Below are positions 36,598-44,781 of a DNA stretch of 46,662 nt, piece by piece. Position numbers and translations under genes: made by a program. How positions within the stretch are numbered: position 1 is the stretch's first letter; each line of letters begins with the position of its first letter. The notes below the pieces were generated by a model that did not search any database, was not told where the DNA came from, and worked only from the letters and a program-made list of their open reading frames with translations. This DNA is from CAWUIH01 sp963922495. GTDB taxonomy: Bacteria > Pseudomonadota > Gammaproteobacteria > Coxiellales > Coxiellaceae. Location: positions 1 through 46,662 of the forward strand of contig CAWUIH010000006.1 in the NCBI GenBank assembly GCA_963922495.1. The letters run 5' to 3'.

Positions 36598-37857
36598 ATG
36601 TTAGACGTTAAATTATTAAGACAAGACATTGATTTTGTTAGAGGTAAATTAAAGACGCGCGGCGTAGATTTGGATGTTGATCATTATCACTTATTAGAAG
36701 GACATCGAAAATCGATACAAGAAAAAACGCAGTCCTATCAGACTAAACGTAACCAAGTTTCTAAATCCATTGGCCACGCTAAATTAAAAGGTGAAGATAT
36801 TGCTCCTCTGCTGTCTGAAGTCGGCGATTTGGGTAGCAATTTAAGAGCCTGTGAGGAGGAATTGCATGTCGTCCAAGGCGATATACGGAAATTTCAACTC
36901 GCATTACCTAATTTACCCCACCTATCCGTGCCAATTGGGAACTCCGAAAAAGATAATAAGGTAGTGAGAACTTGGGGTAAGATCAGAGATTTTGAATTTG
37001 AACCCAAAGATCATATTATTTTGGGTGAATTAGACCAACAAATGGATTTTGCTGCCGCAGTAAAATTGTCAGGTGCGCGCTTTGTTGTACTACGAGATAA
37101 GTTGGCCCGAATGCAGCGTGCCTTGTCACAGTTCATGCTAGATACTCAAGTTGATCAGCATGGATACCAAGAGTTATATGTTCCCTATTTAGTCAATGAA
37201 GAGTGCTTATTTGGAACTGGGCAACTTCCTAAGTTTCGTGATGATCAATTCAAGATTGATAGTGATCGTCATCATTACCTAGTACCTACTGGAGAGGTGC
37301 CGCTGACCAACTTGGCGCGAGATCGGATTTTCTCTGCAGATGAATTGCCACTTAAATTTGTAGCTCAAACACCGTGCTTTCGCAGTGAAGCGGGCTCTTA
37401 TGGGAGAGACGTTCGAGGTATGATCCGACAGCATCAATTTGAAAAAATTGAATTGGTTCAAATAGTAAAACCTGAAAACTCTTATAATGCTTTAGAAATG
37501 TTGACTGGACATGCTGAGAAAATTTTGCAGTTATTGGAGCTACCATATCGCGTTGTCGAATTATGCAGTGGTGATCTCAGTTTTTCAGCAGCTAAGACCT
37601 ATGATTTGGAGGTTTGGTTGCCAGGCCAAAACTGTTATCGTGAAATTTCGTCGTGTAGCAATTGTGAAGCTTTCCAGGCGCGACGCATGAGCGCGAGATG
37701 GCGTAATCCGGCAACAGGTAAGCCAGAATTAGTACATACCTTGAATGGTTCAGGTTTGGCAATTGGTAGAACCTTGGTGGCTGTTATGGAGAATTATCAA
37801 AACGCTGATGGCACTATCAAGATACCATCGGTTTTACAGGATTACTTTCGTGACTAA
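36598..37857 (+). CDS. serS: Serine-tRNA ligase
   Basis: Class II synthetase that charges tRNA-Ser (and tRNA-Sec). The 419-residue start is ATG 36598 (MLDVKLLRQDIDFVRGKLK) with a GAGGAG ribosome-binding site. The in-frame ATG at 36586 overlaps crcB and lacks one. It has the N-terminal coiled-coil arm (about residues 30-100). Class II motif 2 is the region FRSEAGSYGRDVRGMIRQHQ, with FEKIELVQ, and motif 3 is LNGSGLAIGRTLVAVMENYQ near residue 385. It ends the ftsK operon. A tRNA-Ser gene lies about 700 bases downstream, probably by chance of synteny rather than co-regulation. Confidence 0.97.
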   Translation: MLDVKLLRQDIDFVRGKLKTRGVDLDVDHYHLLEGHRKSIQEKTQSYQTKRNQVSKSIGHAKLKGEDIAPLLSEVGDLGSNLRACEEELHVVQGDIRKFQLALPNLPHLSVPIGNSEKDNKVVRTWGKIRDFEFEPKDHIILGELDQQMDFAAAVKLSGARFVVLRDKLARMQRALSQFMLDTQVDQHGYQELYVPYLVNEECLFGTGQLPKFRDDQFKIDSDRHHYLVPTGEVPLTNLARDRIFSADELPLKFVAQTPCFRSEAGSYGRDVRGMIRQHQFEKIELVQIVKPENSYNALEMLTGHAEKILQLLELPYRVVELCSGDLSFSAAKTYDLEVWLPGQNCYREISSCSNCEAFQARRMSARWRNPATGKPELVHTLNGSGLAIGRTLVAVMENYQNADGTIKIPSVLQDYFRD

Positions 37858-37864
37858 TAAATCG

Positions 37865-38216
37865 TCATGCTGACTTGGAGGGAGCGTAGGCGTAGACAAA
37901 GCTTCCACCCTTAATTTTCTGCATGACCGCTCTACCCAGCGGGGTTTGCAAAACATCCCCAGCTGTGACCTAATCGACCGTATTTTTTAACAAACGATGG
38001 AGTTGCATAACTTGCTGTATGAAAGACAACTGCTCGTTTGAAAACACTACTATTGCTTCTCTGGAGGCCATGTAGCTTCACAGAGAGGCCGTGTTTACCG
38101 TGATATGTCGCACCAGTTACCATCGCACCCACTGAGGATTCATGTGAGTTTAATGCATTTGAGAAGTGGCGTGCATAAAGCATCCCACTATTAGACCATC
38201 CTAAGGAAAGCTGTTA
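37865..38216 (-). pseudogene. Truncated, frameshifted murein L,D-transpeptidase (YkuD_2-type)
   Basis: The minus strand from about 38216 reads QLSLGWSNSGMLYARHFSN, then SHESSVGAMVTGATYHGKHG, LSVKLHGLQRSN, FKRAVVFHTASYATPSFVKK and YGRLGHSWGC. This is the catalytic core of the murein L,D-transpeptidase catalytic-domain family (SSLG..xTG..Y.GkHG.Sl.LhGL..RaIV.H...GRSWGCPA), including the nucleophilic Cys. Just after SWGC the frame breaks. The C-terminus continues in another frame as VLQTPLGRAVMQKIKGGSFV and AYAPSKSA, with a stop at 37865. The N-terminal signal and early domain are missing; the open frame is cut by a TAA exactly where repeat copy A begins. Confidence 0.82.
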
Positions 38217-38217
38217 A

Positions 38218-38320
38218 CGTATTGATTTATCTTGCTATGTAAAAATTCTTCTCATCACCAACAGGGCGACCTCGATAATTTTTATTACGCGACCTCAACC
38301 AATTTTTCTAGGATAATTAT
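38218..38320 (+). repeat. Dispersed intergenic repeat, copy A
   Basis: TTGATTTATCTTGCTA, then AAAAATTCTT, and a core ATAATTTTTATTACGCGACC at about 38273-38292, match copy B (43717-43808) with scattered substitutions and small indels. A TTTTCTAGG end is also shared. It lies between the truncated L,D-transpeptidase and tRNA-Ser, and its edge coincides with the break in the transpeptidase gene. Confidence 0.65.
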
Positions 38321-38537
38321 GTTGATTAATATAATTATACATTGATATCGGGCATTAGTTTGTTCGCTTCAATTAGCGGCGTTTAAATGCCAGCTTGACC
38401 AAATGCGGTAAGAACATGCTGTGGCGAGTATAGGCATTTTTTGAAATATGTAATGTTTCAAGAGTATTTTGGTGATTTTATGTAAATTTTCTTCCTTATC
38501 TTAGCTTTTGGGCCTAGTCACTGCCGGTTCTTGGCCT
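38321..38537. other. Intergenic stretch before tRNA-Ser
   Basis: No gene is visible. On the minus strand short open pieces such as VLTAFGQAGI and LIEANKLMPDI (about 38355-38430) might be N-terminal remnants of the broken transpeptidase, but this is unproven. Confidence 0.3.
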
Positions 38538-38543
38538 TATAAT
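38515..38543 (+). promoter_or_regulatory. tRNA-Ser promoter
   Basis: A perfect -10 TATAAT at 38538-38543, 11 bases before the tRNA. It is preceded 17 bases upstream by TAGTCA (38515-38520), which matches TTGACA at 4 of 6 positions. Confidence 0.6.
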
Positions 38544-38554
38544 ATGGCCTCGCA

Positions 38555-38643
38555 GGAGAGATGGCAGAGTGGTCGAATGCGGCGGTCTTGAAAACCGTTG
38601 AGGGTGTCCCCCTCCCAGGGTTCGAATCCCTGTCTCTCCGCCA
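38555..38643 (+). tRNA. serT: tRNA-Ser(TGA)
   Basis: The 89-base sequence folds as a class II tRNA. The acceptor GGAGAGA pairs with TCTCTCC, G is the discriminator base, and CCA is encoded (38641-38643). The D arm is GCAGAGTGGTCGAATGC. The anticodon stem-loop GCGGTCTTGAAAACCG has anticodon TGA, reading UCN codons. The long variable arm is typical of tRNA-Ser, and the T loop is GGTTCGAATCC. The gene sits between serS and the GacA-type regulator gene. Confidence 0.97.
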
Positions 38644-38738
38644 GTGAACAGGAATTATGACAAGAGTTTACGTTAGGGTTGGAATTCATTATGCTTGTAA
38701 TGTTGGGTGATTTTAGTGATAAAAAGGATATTAATTAG

Positions 38739-39398
38739 GTGATTACTGTTCTGTTAGTTGATGATCATGATCTGGTTCGATCAGGAATCAGACGCATTTT
38801 AAATGATATACCTGGCATCAAAGTTGTGGGTGAAGCTCATTCGGGTGAAGAAGCTGTCAAGTTGAGTCGCAAATTCAACCCTCAAGTTGTTTTAATGGAC
38901 GTAAAAATGCCTGGAATTGGCGGATTTGAGGCGACTCGAAAACTATTGAGGATGGATCCAGATATCAAGGTTCTTGTTTTAACCACATGCAATAATGACT
39001 TATATCCCGCTCGATTATTGCAGATAGGTGCGGCGGGCTACATTACTAAAGGTTCCACAATGGACGAAATGGTGCAAGCCATTCGTGCTGTACATAGTGG
39101 TCAAAGATACATTAGCCCAGAAATTGCCAGTCGTTTGGCTTTTCGCCATGTGACTGACAAAGATGAATCACCATTTGAAAGCCTCTCCGAGAGAGAATTG
39201 CAAGTTATGTTGATGATTACTAAGGGGTCCAGGGTTCAGGATATTGCAGAAAAACTGTGTTTAAGCCCTAAAACAGTGAATAGCTATCGCTACCGCATCT
39301 TTGAAAAATTGAACGTCAAAAATGACGTTGAGCTCACCTTATTGGCCATCAGGTATGGCTTAGTCGAATCAGAAGAACCCGAAGAAACGCAATTTTAA
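38739..39398 (+). CDS. letA: GacA/UvrY/LetA-type response regulator
   Basis: NarL/FixJ-type response regulator of the BarA/UvrY (GacS/GacA, LetS/LetA) system. In relatives this system activates small RNAs that sequester CsrA, switching between replicative and transmissive phases. The receiver domain has Asp8-Asp9, phosphoacceptor Asp54 in VLMDVKMPG, Thr near residue 82 and Lys104 in GYITKGST. A LuxR-type helix-turn-helix follows (LSERELQVMLMITKGSRVQD and KLCLSPKTVNSYRYRIFEKL). The start is GTG 38739 with AAGGAT upstream; 219 residues is normal. It is followed by uvrC after 10 bases, the order conserved from E. coli to Legionella. Confidence 0.94.
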   Translation: MITVLLVDDHDLVRSGIRRILNDIPGIKVVGEAHSGEEAVKLSRKFNPQVVLMDVKMPGIGGFEATRKLLRMDPDIKVLVLTTCNNDLYPARLLQIGAAGYITKGSTMDEMVQAIRAVHSGQRYISPEIASRLAFRHVTDKDESPFESLSERELQVMLMITKGSRVQDIAEKLCLSPKTVNSYRYRIFEKLNVKNDVELTLLAIRYGLVESEEPEETQF

Positions 39399-39408
39399 TT
39401 TAGGCATT

Positions 39409-41226
39409 ATGAGTAATTTCGATGCCTCATCCTTCTTAAATCACTTACCGCATCAGCCAGGGATATATCAAATGCTAAACCATTCTGGTGAAGTTATTTA
39501 CGTTGGCAAGGCTCGTGACCTCAAAAAACGGGTGAGTAGCTACTTTCAGCGTCAACTTGAAACAAAAACGCAAACAATGATGTTGCAAGTTGAAAATATT
39601 GAGACCACGATAACGGCAAATGAAAATGATGCACTACTGTTAGAAGCAAATCTTATTAAACAATTGCGCCCTAAGTACAATGTGCTGCTTCGTGATGATA
39701 AATCTTATCCTTACTTATATCTCAGTGTGCAGCAGAAGTACCCACGACTTGACTTTTATCGCGGTTCTCGAAAAGGGCCAGGACGTTATTTTGGCCCATA
39801 TCCCAGTGCGGGTTCTGTTCGAGAAAATCTTGCCTTAGTACAAAAGTTATTTAAGTTGAGGCAGTGCAGTGATACTTTTTTTAGAAATCGAACGCGACCT
39901 TGTTTACAATATCAAATCAAGCGCTGTACTGGGCCATGTGTTGGTTATGTATCTGAGAAAGATTATTGTACACAGGTAAATGATGCTATCTTATTTCTTG
40001 AAGGTAAAAATGAGGAAGTGATTAAGGAATTAACCGATCGTATGGATCTGGCGTCGAAATCTCTTAATTATGAGAAGGCAGCACATCTTCGTGATCAGAT
40101 ACGCCGATTGCGTGTATTGCAAAAAGTTCAAGTGATTTCAAGTGAAGCGGGGGATGTGGATGTCATTGGTATTGCGCAACAAGCTGGTAAAACCTGTTTC
40201 GCTATTTTATTTATCCGCGCAGGTCGAGTACTTGGTTCTAAAAGTTATTTTCCTAATACCCCACCTAATATTTTAATTCATGAGGCATTAGAAGAATTCT
40301 TGCCGCAATATTACCTGAGCCCGTTACGAGGTGATAACTTACCGCAACGTATTGCTATTGCAGAAAACCTTACTGATCGACATTGGATTGAAAATGCATT
40401 GTCTATTCATTTAGGCCAAAAAATTCAAGTTTCACTTTCTCAACGTGCACCATATAGACAATGGCAATGCATGGCTAGAATTAATGCTGAGCAAGCACTG
40501 TCACAGCAACTAGCACAAAAAGACAGTGCTGCTCAGAAATTAAAATCCTTGCAGCAGGCGCTGAAAATACCTAACAACATAGAACGAGTAGAATGCTTTG
40601 ATATTAGCCATACCATGGGTGAAGCAACAGTGGCTTCTTGCGTAGTCTTTGGTATTGAAGGTGCGATCAGAAGCAATTATCGGCGCTTTAACATAAAAAA
40701 TATCGTGCCTGGCGATGACTACGCAGCAATGCACCAAGCATTATTACGAAGATACAAGCGCTTAAAGGAATCTGGTGATGATTGTCCAGATTTGTTATTG
40801 ATTGATGGTGGCAGGGGCCAACTTAAGAAAGCCGTAGAAGTGTTAGAGGAGCTGCAAATCAGTGGTATATGTTTAGTTTCCATTGCTAAGGGAGAAGGGC
40901 GTAAGCCCGGTTTGGAAAAGCTCTATAAGTGGGGTGAAACCGATCCTATCATCATTGCTGCTGATAATATGGCACTACATGCTATTCAGCAAATTCGTGA
41001 TGAGGCTCATCGGTTTGCTATTTCGTCTCATCGTCAGCAGCGTGCCAAAGCGCGTATGACATCTCCCTTGCAACGTCTGGTTGGAATTGGTCCAAAACGG
41101 TGTCAGGCGTTATTGAAATACTTTGGAGGCATACAAGCAGTAAAAAAAGCCAGTATAGAAGAAATTGCTCGTGTGCCTGGAATTAGCGAAAAAGTTGCCA
41201 AGATGATTTTTGAAGCGTTGCAGTGA
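39409..41226 (+). CDS. uvrC: UvrABC system protein C
   Basis: Excision nuclease subunit making both incisions in nucleotide excision repair. The 605-residue protein has the N-terminal GIY-YIG domain (PGIYQML, VIYVGKARDLKKRVSSYF, residues 20-45). A cysteine-containing region (CSDTF, RPCLQYQIKRCTGPCVGYV) is typical of UvrC with an Fe-S cluster. The UVR domain (LNYEKAAHLRDQIRRL) lies near residue 222. The RNase H-like domain has DISHTMGEATVASCVVF and LLIDGGRGQLKKA. Two helix-hairpin-helix motifs end the protein (LVGIGPKRCQALLKYFGG, ARVPGISEKVAKMI). Confidence 0.97.
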   Translation: MSNFDASSFLNHLPHQPGIYQMLNHSGEVIYVGKARDLKKRVSSYFQRQLETKTQTMMLQVENIETTITANENDALLLEANLIKQLRPKYNVLLRDDKSYPYLYLSVQQKYPRLDFYRGSRKGPGRYFGPYPSAGSVRENLALVQKLFKLRQCSDTFFRNRTRPCLQYQIKRCTGPCVGYVSEKDYCTQVNDAILFLEGKNEEVIKELTDRMDLASKSLNYEKAAHLRDQIRRLRVLQKVQVISSEAGDVDVIGIAQQAGKTCFAILFIRAGRVLGSKSYFPNTPPNILIHEALEEFLPQYYLSPLRGDNLPQRIAIAENLTDRHWIENALSIHLGQKIQVSLSQRAPYRQWQCMARINAEQALSQQLAQKDSAAQKLKSLQQALKIPNNIERVECFDISHTMGEATVASCVVFGIEGAIRSNYRRFNIKNIVPGDDYAAMHQALLRRYKRLKESGDDCPDLLLIDGGRGQLKKAVEVLEELQISGICLVSIAKGEGRKPGLEKLYKWGETDPIIIAADNMALHAIQQIRDEAHRFAISSHRQQRAKARMTSPLQRLVGIGPKRCQALLKYFGGIQAVKKASIEEIARVPGISEKVAKMIFEALQ

Positions 41227-41373
41227 ATACTTGTATATCTACTTTGTGTCGAATATTTTTTGTTGATCTATTATTTTTTCAAATGTACTATTAACTTGGT
41301 TTTAACAGTTTGTTAAGCTTCGAATGCTATTATAAATATGAAAAAAAATCTCTAATTTATTCACGAGCCATAA

Positions 41374-42633
41374 TTGCGTTCTCATCAAGAAAATTCCGGA
41401 ACAACGTTTAACTGGTTTATTCAGAACTTTTTTCCGCTATTGAACCGTGATGAAATCAAAAATAAATTTGGTTTAGAGAGTATTGAGCAGCTCCCAAGCA
41501 GTAGCCGTACTGGTAAAATCTTCAAAATTGCGTTTGCCCATGCCACACTGCAAACTTTCATTCAAAATGGTTATGACCCCATTAAAAAAACTTATAACGA
41601 TAAACCGATCAGTGAGCTTCCTGATAATGAATTTTACAATAGATTTTCTAAGGGGCATAAGCATTGGCTGGTGACCTTGGCAGTGGCTTTTGGTATTTCA
41701 TCACGTAATATTATCTCCTCGGAAAGGAAACCGGATTATGTGCAGTTTTTAAAAAATATGTTGGGTTGGCAACCTAAGGGAAAAACACAATGGCTGAATT
41801 ATACGATTGTGTTTCCGATCTTGGCACTGTCATGGAACATCATCGAGATAGTTGCAAAATCTTTATGGAATCGCGTCAAATTTGCCACAGAATTATTACC
41901 ATTATTTTTTTCAAATCTAGCAAAAATCGCTTTTGCAGATTTATTAAGTGCTTACAATCAATCTGACAGTAAGTTAATTCGTTTTTCTTGTGCCTTTGCA
42001 ATGATGTTAACGGGTTTGGCTTTCCTAGCGTTTAAACTTGCACACGTTATTGGTAGATCGATCACCGCACCTCGCAACAGCATCAGTGCTGCCTGGAAAA
42101 CAGGAAATTCACTAGGTGGTACAGTTGGTAAAATGGTAGGATTGTGTTTAGTAGCTTTGAGCATTATCAGTACTATTTCATTGTACGCTGTCTTTTTCCC
42201 ATTGAGTGTCAAATGTATTATTGCTAGCTTGATTTCATGTGGTTTAAAATCCACATTACCTTTTTGTATGAGTCTAGAAAGCTTGCTTGCAAAAGGAGGT
42301 GTTTTGCCCACCGTTGGAAAATTTTTGGATACTACTGTTGCGAAACCTTTTGTTAAGTTATGTTGTGATATGGTTAAGCAATGGTCGATCCACAGTGGAA
42401 GCACCGTTAATTACATCGGTAGTGGTTTGGCCTTTTTGATTACAACCATCGGAACGTTCTTTCAAAAAATTCAGCAAAAAGCTGCTAATGTTTGGTATGA
42501 CAGCAAACAGAAGTTAAGATTAAATCGATGCGCTTCCTTTTTCCCTCGGCAAACTCCTCCTAACCTGTCTGCTTTAGTTTCGAATACGCCCCCCCCCTCA
42601 CTCAATTATTGCTCGGGAAGTTGGAATAAATAG
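41374..42633 (+). CDS. Polytopic membrane protein, unrecognised, inserted between uvrC and pgsA
   Basis: A 419-residue protein. A soluble N-terminal part of about 150 residues (FNWFIQNFFPLLNRDEIKNK, YNDKPISELPDNEFYNRFSK) is followed by about four to six hydrophobic segments. These include LNYTIVFPILALSWNIIEIV, FAMMLTGLAFLAFKLAHVIG, VALSIISTISLYAVFFPLSV and YIGSGLAFLITTIGTFF. A polar, Pro-rich tail ends the protein. The start is the TTG at 41374, directly after an in-frame stop and with only a weak GAG upstream; no Met occurs in the first 120 codons, so the start is unsure. A run of nine C (42589-42597) lies 13 codons from the end. uvrC and pgsA are adjacent in most relatives, so this is lineage-specific. 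Family unknown. Confidence 0.65.
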   Translation: MRSHQENSGTTFNWFIQNFFPLLNRDEIKNKFGLESIEQLPSSSRTGKIFKIAFAHATLQTFIQNGYDPIKKTYNDKPISELPDNEFYNRFSKGHKHWLVTLAVAFGISSRNIISSERKPDYVQFLKNMLGWQPKGKTQWLNYTIVFPILALSWNIIEIVAKSLWNRVKFATELLPLFFSNLAKIAFADLLSAYNQSDSKLIRFSCAFAMMLTGLAFLAFKLAHVIGRSITAPRNSISAAWKTGNSLGGTVGKMVGLCLVALSIISTISLYAVFFPLSVKCIIASLISCGLKSTLPFCMSLESLLAKGGVLPTVGKFLDTTVAKPFVKLCCDMVKQWSIHSGSTVNYIGSGLAFLITTIGTFFQKIQQKAANVWYDSKQKLRLNRCASFFPRQTPPNLSALVSNTPPPSLNYCSGSWNK

Positions 42634-42652
42634 TTATTAAGCTCTTGACCTG

Positions 42653-43243
42653 ATGGTTGTAAACATTAGAATCAATCATATTATGAATGTGCCTTTGTTT
42701 TTCACATCCTTACGACTGCTGGGTATCCCCGTATTTGCAATCTTTTTCTTTTTACCTTTTTCTTGGGCTCATCTTGCCGCCGTAATTGTATTTGTAGTTG
42801 CTGCAGTTACTGATTGGCTAGATGGCTATTTGGCTCGAAGCTTGTCTCAAGCAACTGACTTTGGGGCATTTTTGGATCCAGTTGCTGATAAGTTGTTGGT
42901 GGGGGTGGCGTTGGTGCTTGTAGTAGGGCAGCATTACGTTAATTACCTATCAATTCCCGCAGCAATTATCATTTGTCGAGAAATAGCTATTTCAGCACTA
43001 CGAGAATGGATGGCTGAATTAGGCAAGCGAGCGAGCATTGCTGTGAGTGTCGTTGCAAAGATTAAAACAGCGCTGCAAATGCTTGCTCTGATGTTACTTA
43101 TCTGGTATACGCCATCTGTCAAGGCTTGGTTATTGTGGTTTGGAAGCTCCCTGCTTTGGTTAGCGGCGGCACTGACATTGTGGACAATGATTATTTATAT
43201 CAAAGTTGCGTGGCCGGACTTGACAACGTCACGGGAACAGTAA
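42653..43243 (+). CDS. pgsA: CDP-diacylglycerol-glycerol-3-phosphate 3-phosphatidyltransferase
   Basis: Inner-membrane enzyme that makes phosphatidylglycerol phosphate, precursor of phosphatidylglycerol and cardiolipin. The CDP-alcohol phosphotransferase signature D-x2-DG-x2-AR-x8-G-x3-D-x3-D is intact (TDWLDGYLARSLSQAT then DFGAFLDPVADK, about residues 60-87). CREIAISALREWMAELGKR is typical of PgsA. Two starts are possible, ATG 42653 and ATG 42683. The second aligns best with E. coli PgsA, and neither has a clear ribosome-binding site. It precedes tRNA-Gly as in the E. coli uvrY-uvrC-pgsA-glyW order. Confidence 0.96.
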   Translation: MVVNIRINHIMNVPLFFTSLRLLGIPVFAIFFFLPFSWAHLAAVIVFVVAAVTDWLDGYLARSLSQATDFGAFLDPVADKLLVGVALVLVVGQHYVNYLSIPAAIIICREIAISALREWMAELGKRASIAVSVVAKIKTALQMLALMLLIWYTPSVKAWLLWFGSSLLWLAAALTLWTMIIYIKVAWPDLTTSREQ

Positions 43244-43360
43244 TAATAGCGATCTATTGTGTGAACATTGGCATCATGGATTTCAGTTTAGGGTAAAGTG
43301 AAAATATGACATTAAACACTACTCTGATTTGCTGAATAGCATCCAGTCAGAAAGTTCAGG

Positions 43361-43366
43361 TACAAT
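43361..43366 (+). promoter_or_regulatory. Candidate -10 element of tRNA-Gly
   Basis: TACAAT, 10 bases before the tRNA. The -35 region is weak, and transcription from pgsA could also contribute. Confidence 0.4.
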
Positions 43367-43376
43367 GTAGAAAAAT

Positions 43377-43451
43377 GCGGGAATAGCTCAGTGGTAGAGC
43401 ACAACCTTGCCAAGGTTGGGGTCGCGAGTTCGAATCTCGTTTCCCGCTCCA
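43377..43451 (+). tRNA. glyW: tRNA-Gly(GCC)
   Basis: The 75-base sequence has acceptor GCGGGAA pairing with TTCCCGC, discriminator T and encoded CCA. The D arm is GCTCAGTGGTAGAGC, the anticodon stem-loop CAACCTTGCCAAGGTTG has anticodon GCC, and the T loop is GTTCGAATC. It corresponds to glyW after pgsA in E. coli. Accessory genes lie downstream of it. Confidence 0.97.
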
Positions 43452-43676
43452 AAAAACACGACTCAATTGATACAAAGTTACTTCACGTCCGCAATAGTAT
43501 CCATAGGTGGTTATCTGTTCAGGTGGCTATACTGGTGATTTGCTCATATTGGCAAAATGTTCTGTTAATTACTTTAAAATAAAAAGCCGTACGATGCAAG
43601 ATAGGCAGCTGAGGAAGTCTGAATTGACTTTTGCCGGCTCGACAGCATCGGTTGCGTTCACGACATAATAATTAAA
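43452..43676. other. Intergenic stretch with a possible gene remnant
   Basis: No complete gene is visible. On the minus strand an open stretch of about 50 codons (about 43721 to 43569) reads RWYARNRDPTALSGFNYYVV then NATDAVEPAKVNSDFLSC, without a good start. It looks protein-like but I do not recognise it. Part of it (TALSGFN) recurs near repeat copy C as TAFSGFK. Confidence 0.3.
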
Positions 43677-43840
43677 CCCAGAAAGAGCAGTTGGATCACG
43701 ATTTCTGGCGTACCATCTTGATTCATCTCGCTACATAAAAATTCTTTTTGTCATCAAGCTGACTGCGACAATTTTTATTATACGATCTCCATTAATCTGC
43801 TACACTATTGAATCGCATTCAACCTCTTTTCTAGGTTAAA
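43677..43840 (+). repeat. Dispersed intergenic repeat, copy B (longest)
   Basis: It shares CCAGAAAGAGCAGTT and following bases (43678-43702) with plus-strand 6050-6073. TTGATTCATCTCGCTA plus AAAAATTCTT (43717-43746) is shared with copy A at 38222-38251. The GACTGCGACAATTTTTATTA core (43761-43780) is shared with both other copies, on the minus strand in copy C. A TTTTCTAGG near 43827 is also found at the end of copy A. It lies between tRNA-Gly and the accessory membrane-protein genes. Confidence 0.65.
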
Positions 43841-43855
43841 AAAATAATTTAGTAG

Positions 43856-44653
43856 CTACATTGACGGCGGCCCTACTGCACCAGCTGCTTCATTAGCTAC
43901 TTCATGATAATTCATTTCTAAGTCTTCATTTGGTTGCTGCTGCTCTCCAATTACAGCAATATTTCTTGATATTCTTCCATTAAGAGTAATTGCAATCTCG
44001 AATGTTGGTCTTGTATGTCTCAGATAACGTTGTAAATGATAAAGAGAGAACCCAACGAACGTTAGACAGTTTGCAGGGAGTAACAGTTTCGGGTCTGAAT
44101 AGTCAGAAGTAACTTTGAGAATAAAGCCAGTCAATAAGCTTAAACCCGAACTGCACGTCAGGATAGTTGAAATACAAGTGTATCGACTTGTTGCTGGTGA
44201 TGTCATTAAAACTTGGTTAATATCGCTTGTACCTCTTTCATTCAATATTAAAAATACCTTAGCTTCATTTTCTGGATTAACTGCTAATATGCCTTTTGAA
44301 GCAGATGAGTTTTCCCCAAAAATGATTTTATTTTCCTCAGAAATATTGTTATCAAGCATAAAGAAGAATACGAGTGCGAGATTGACTATCCCAAAACAAA
44401 CATTAGTAATGAATAGCGCTCCTTCACTGGTATCTGAATTATGTGGAGAAACCACACTAGCTAAATTTGATTGAAGAGAACAACCAAACAGGAACATGAA
44501 CACTGAGTACGCATTTTGAGAAAAAACACGGTATATGGGACCCTCTATCTCATGTGGGGTTACCCTCAGGCGTGTTTGCGGAGGGTTTCCATTGTGAGCG
44601 GCAATTTTTGACTCGTATGGTGTAGCTGATTGGCGGTTTCTTAAACGATACAT
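43856..44653 (-). CDS. Membrane protein, unrecognised
   Basis: A 265-residue protein with a basic N-terminus (MYRLRNRQSATPYESK) and about four hydrophobic segments: VFMFLFGCSLQSNL, NVCFGIVNLALVFFFML, STILTCSSGLSLLTGFIL and LLPANCLTFVGFSLYHL. A polar tail rich in Glu, Asn and Ala follows. Each helix pair is linked by a hydrophilic loop. GAGAG 8 bases upstream supports ATG 44653. No family is recognised. It is the last of three minus-strand membrane-protein genes in the accessory stretch after tRNA-Gly. The C-terminal half has a duplicated two-helix feel, but repeats are not clear. Confidence 0.6.
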   Translation of the reverse strand: MYRLRNRQSATPYESKIAAHNGNPPQTRLRVTPHEIEGPIYRVFSQNAYSVFMFLFGCSLQSNLASVVSPHNSDTSEGALFITNVCFGIVNLALVFFFMLDNNISEENKIIFGENSSASKGILAVNPENEAKVFLILNERGTSDINQVLMTSPATSRYTCISTILTCSSGLSLLTGFILKVTSDYSDPKLLLPANCLTFVGFSLYHLQRYLRHTRPTFEIAITLNGRISRNIAVIGEQQQPNEDLEMNYHEVANEAAGAVGPPSM

Positions 44654-44781
44654 GTTTTTCTCTCTACTTTTTTAAATAATAGTTGAGAACTTATATCAGT
44701 GAAATAGGTTGGTCAAATTAAAGAAACATTAAACTATTAAAGCATAAGATGGGATTTTAAGATGAAGAGCTTGAGAGCAGC

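Noticed and set aside
43391..43582. 63-codon plus-strand frame starting inside tRNA-Gly
   Set aside because: It begins within the tRNA and has no homology or ribosome-binding site.
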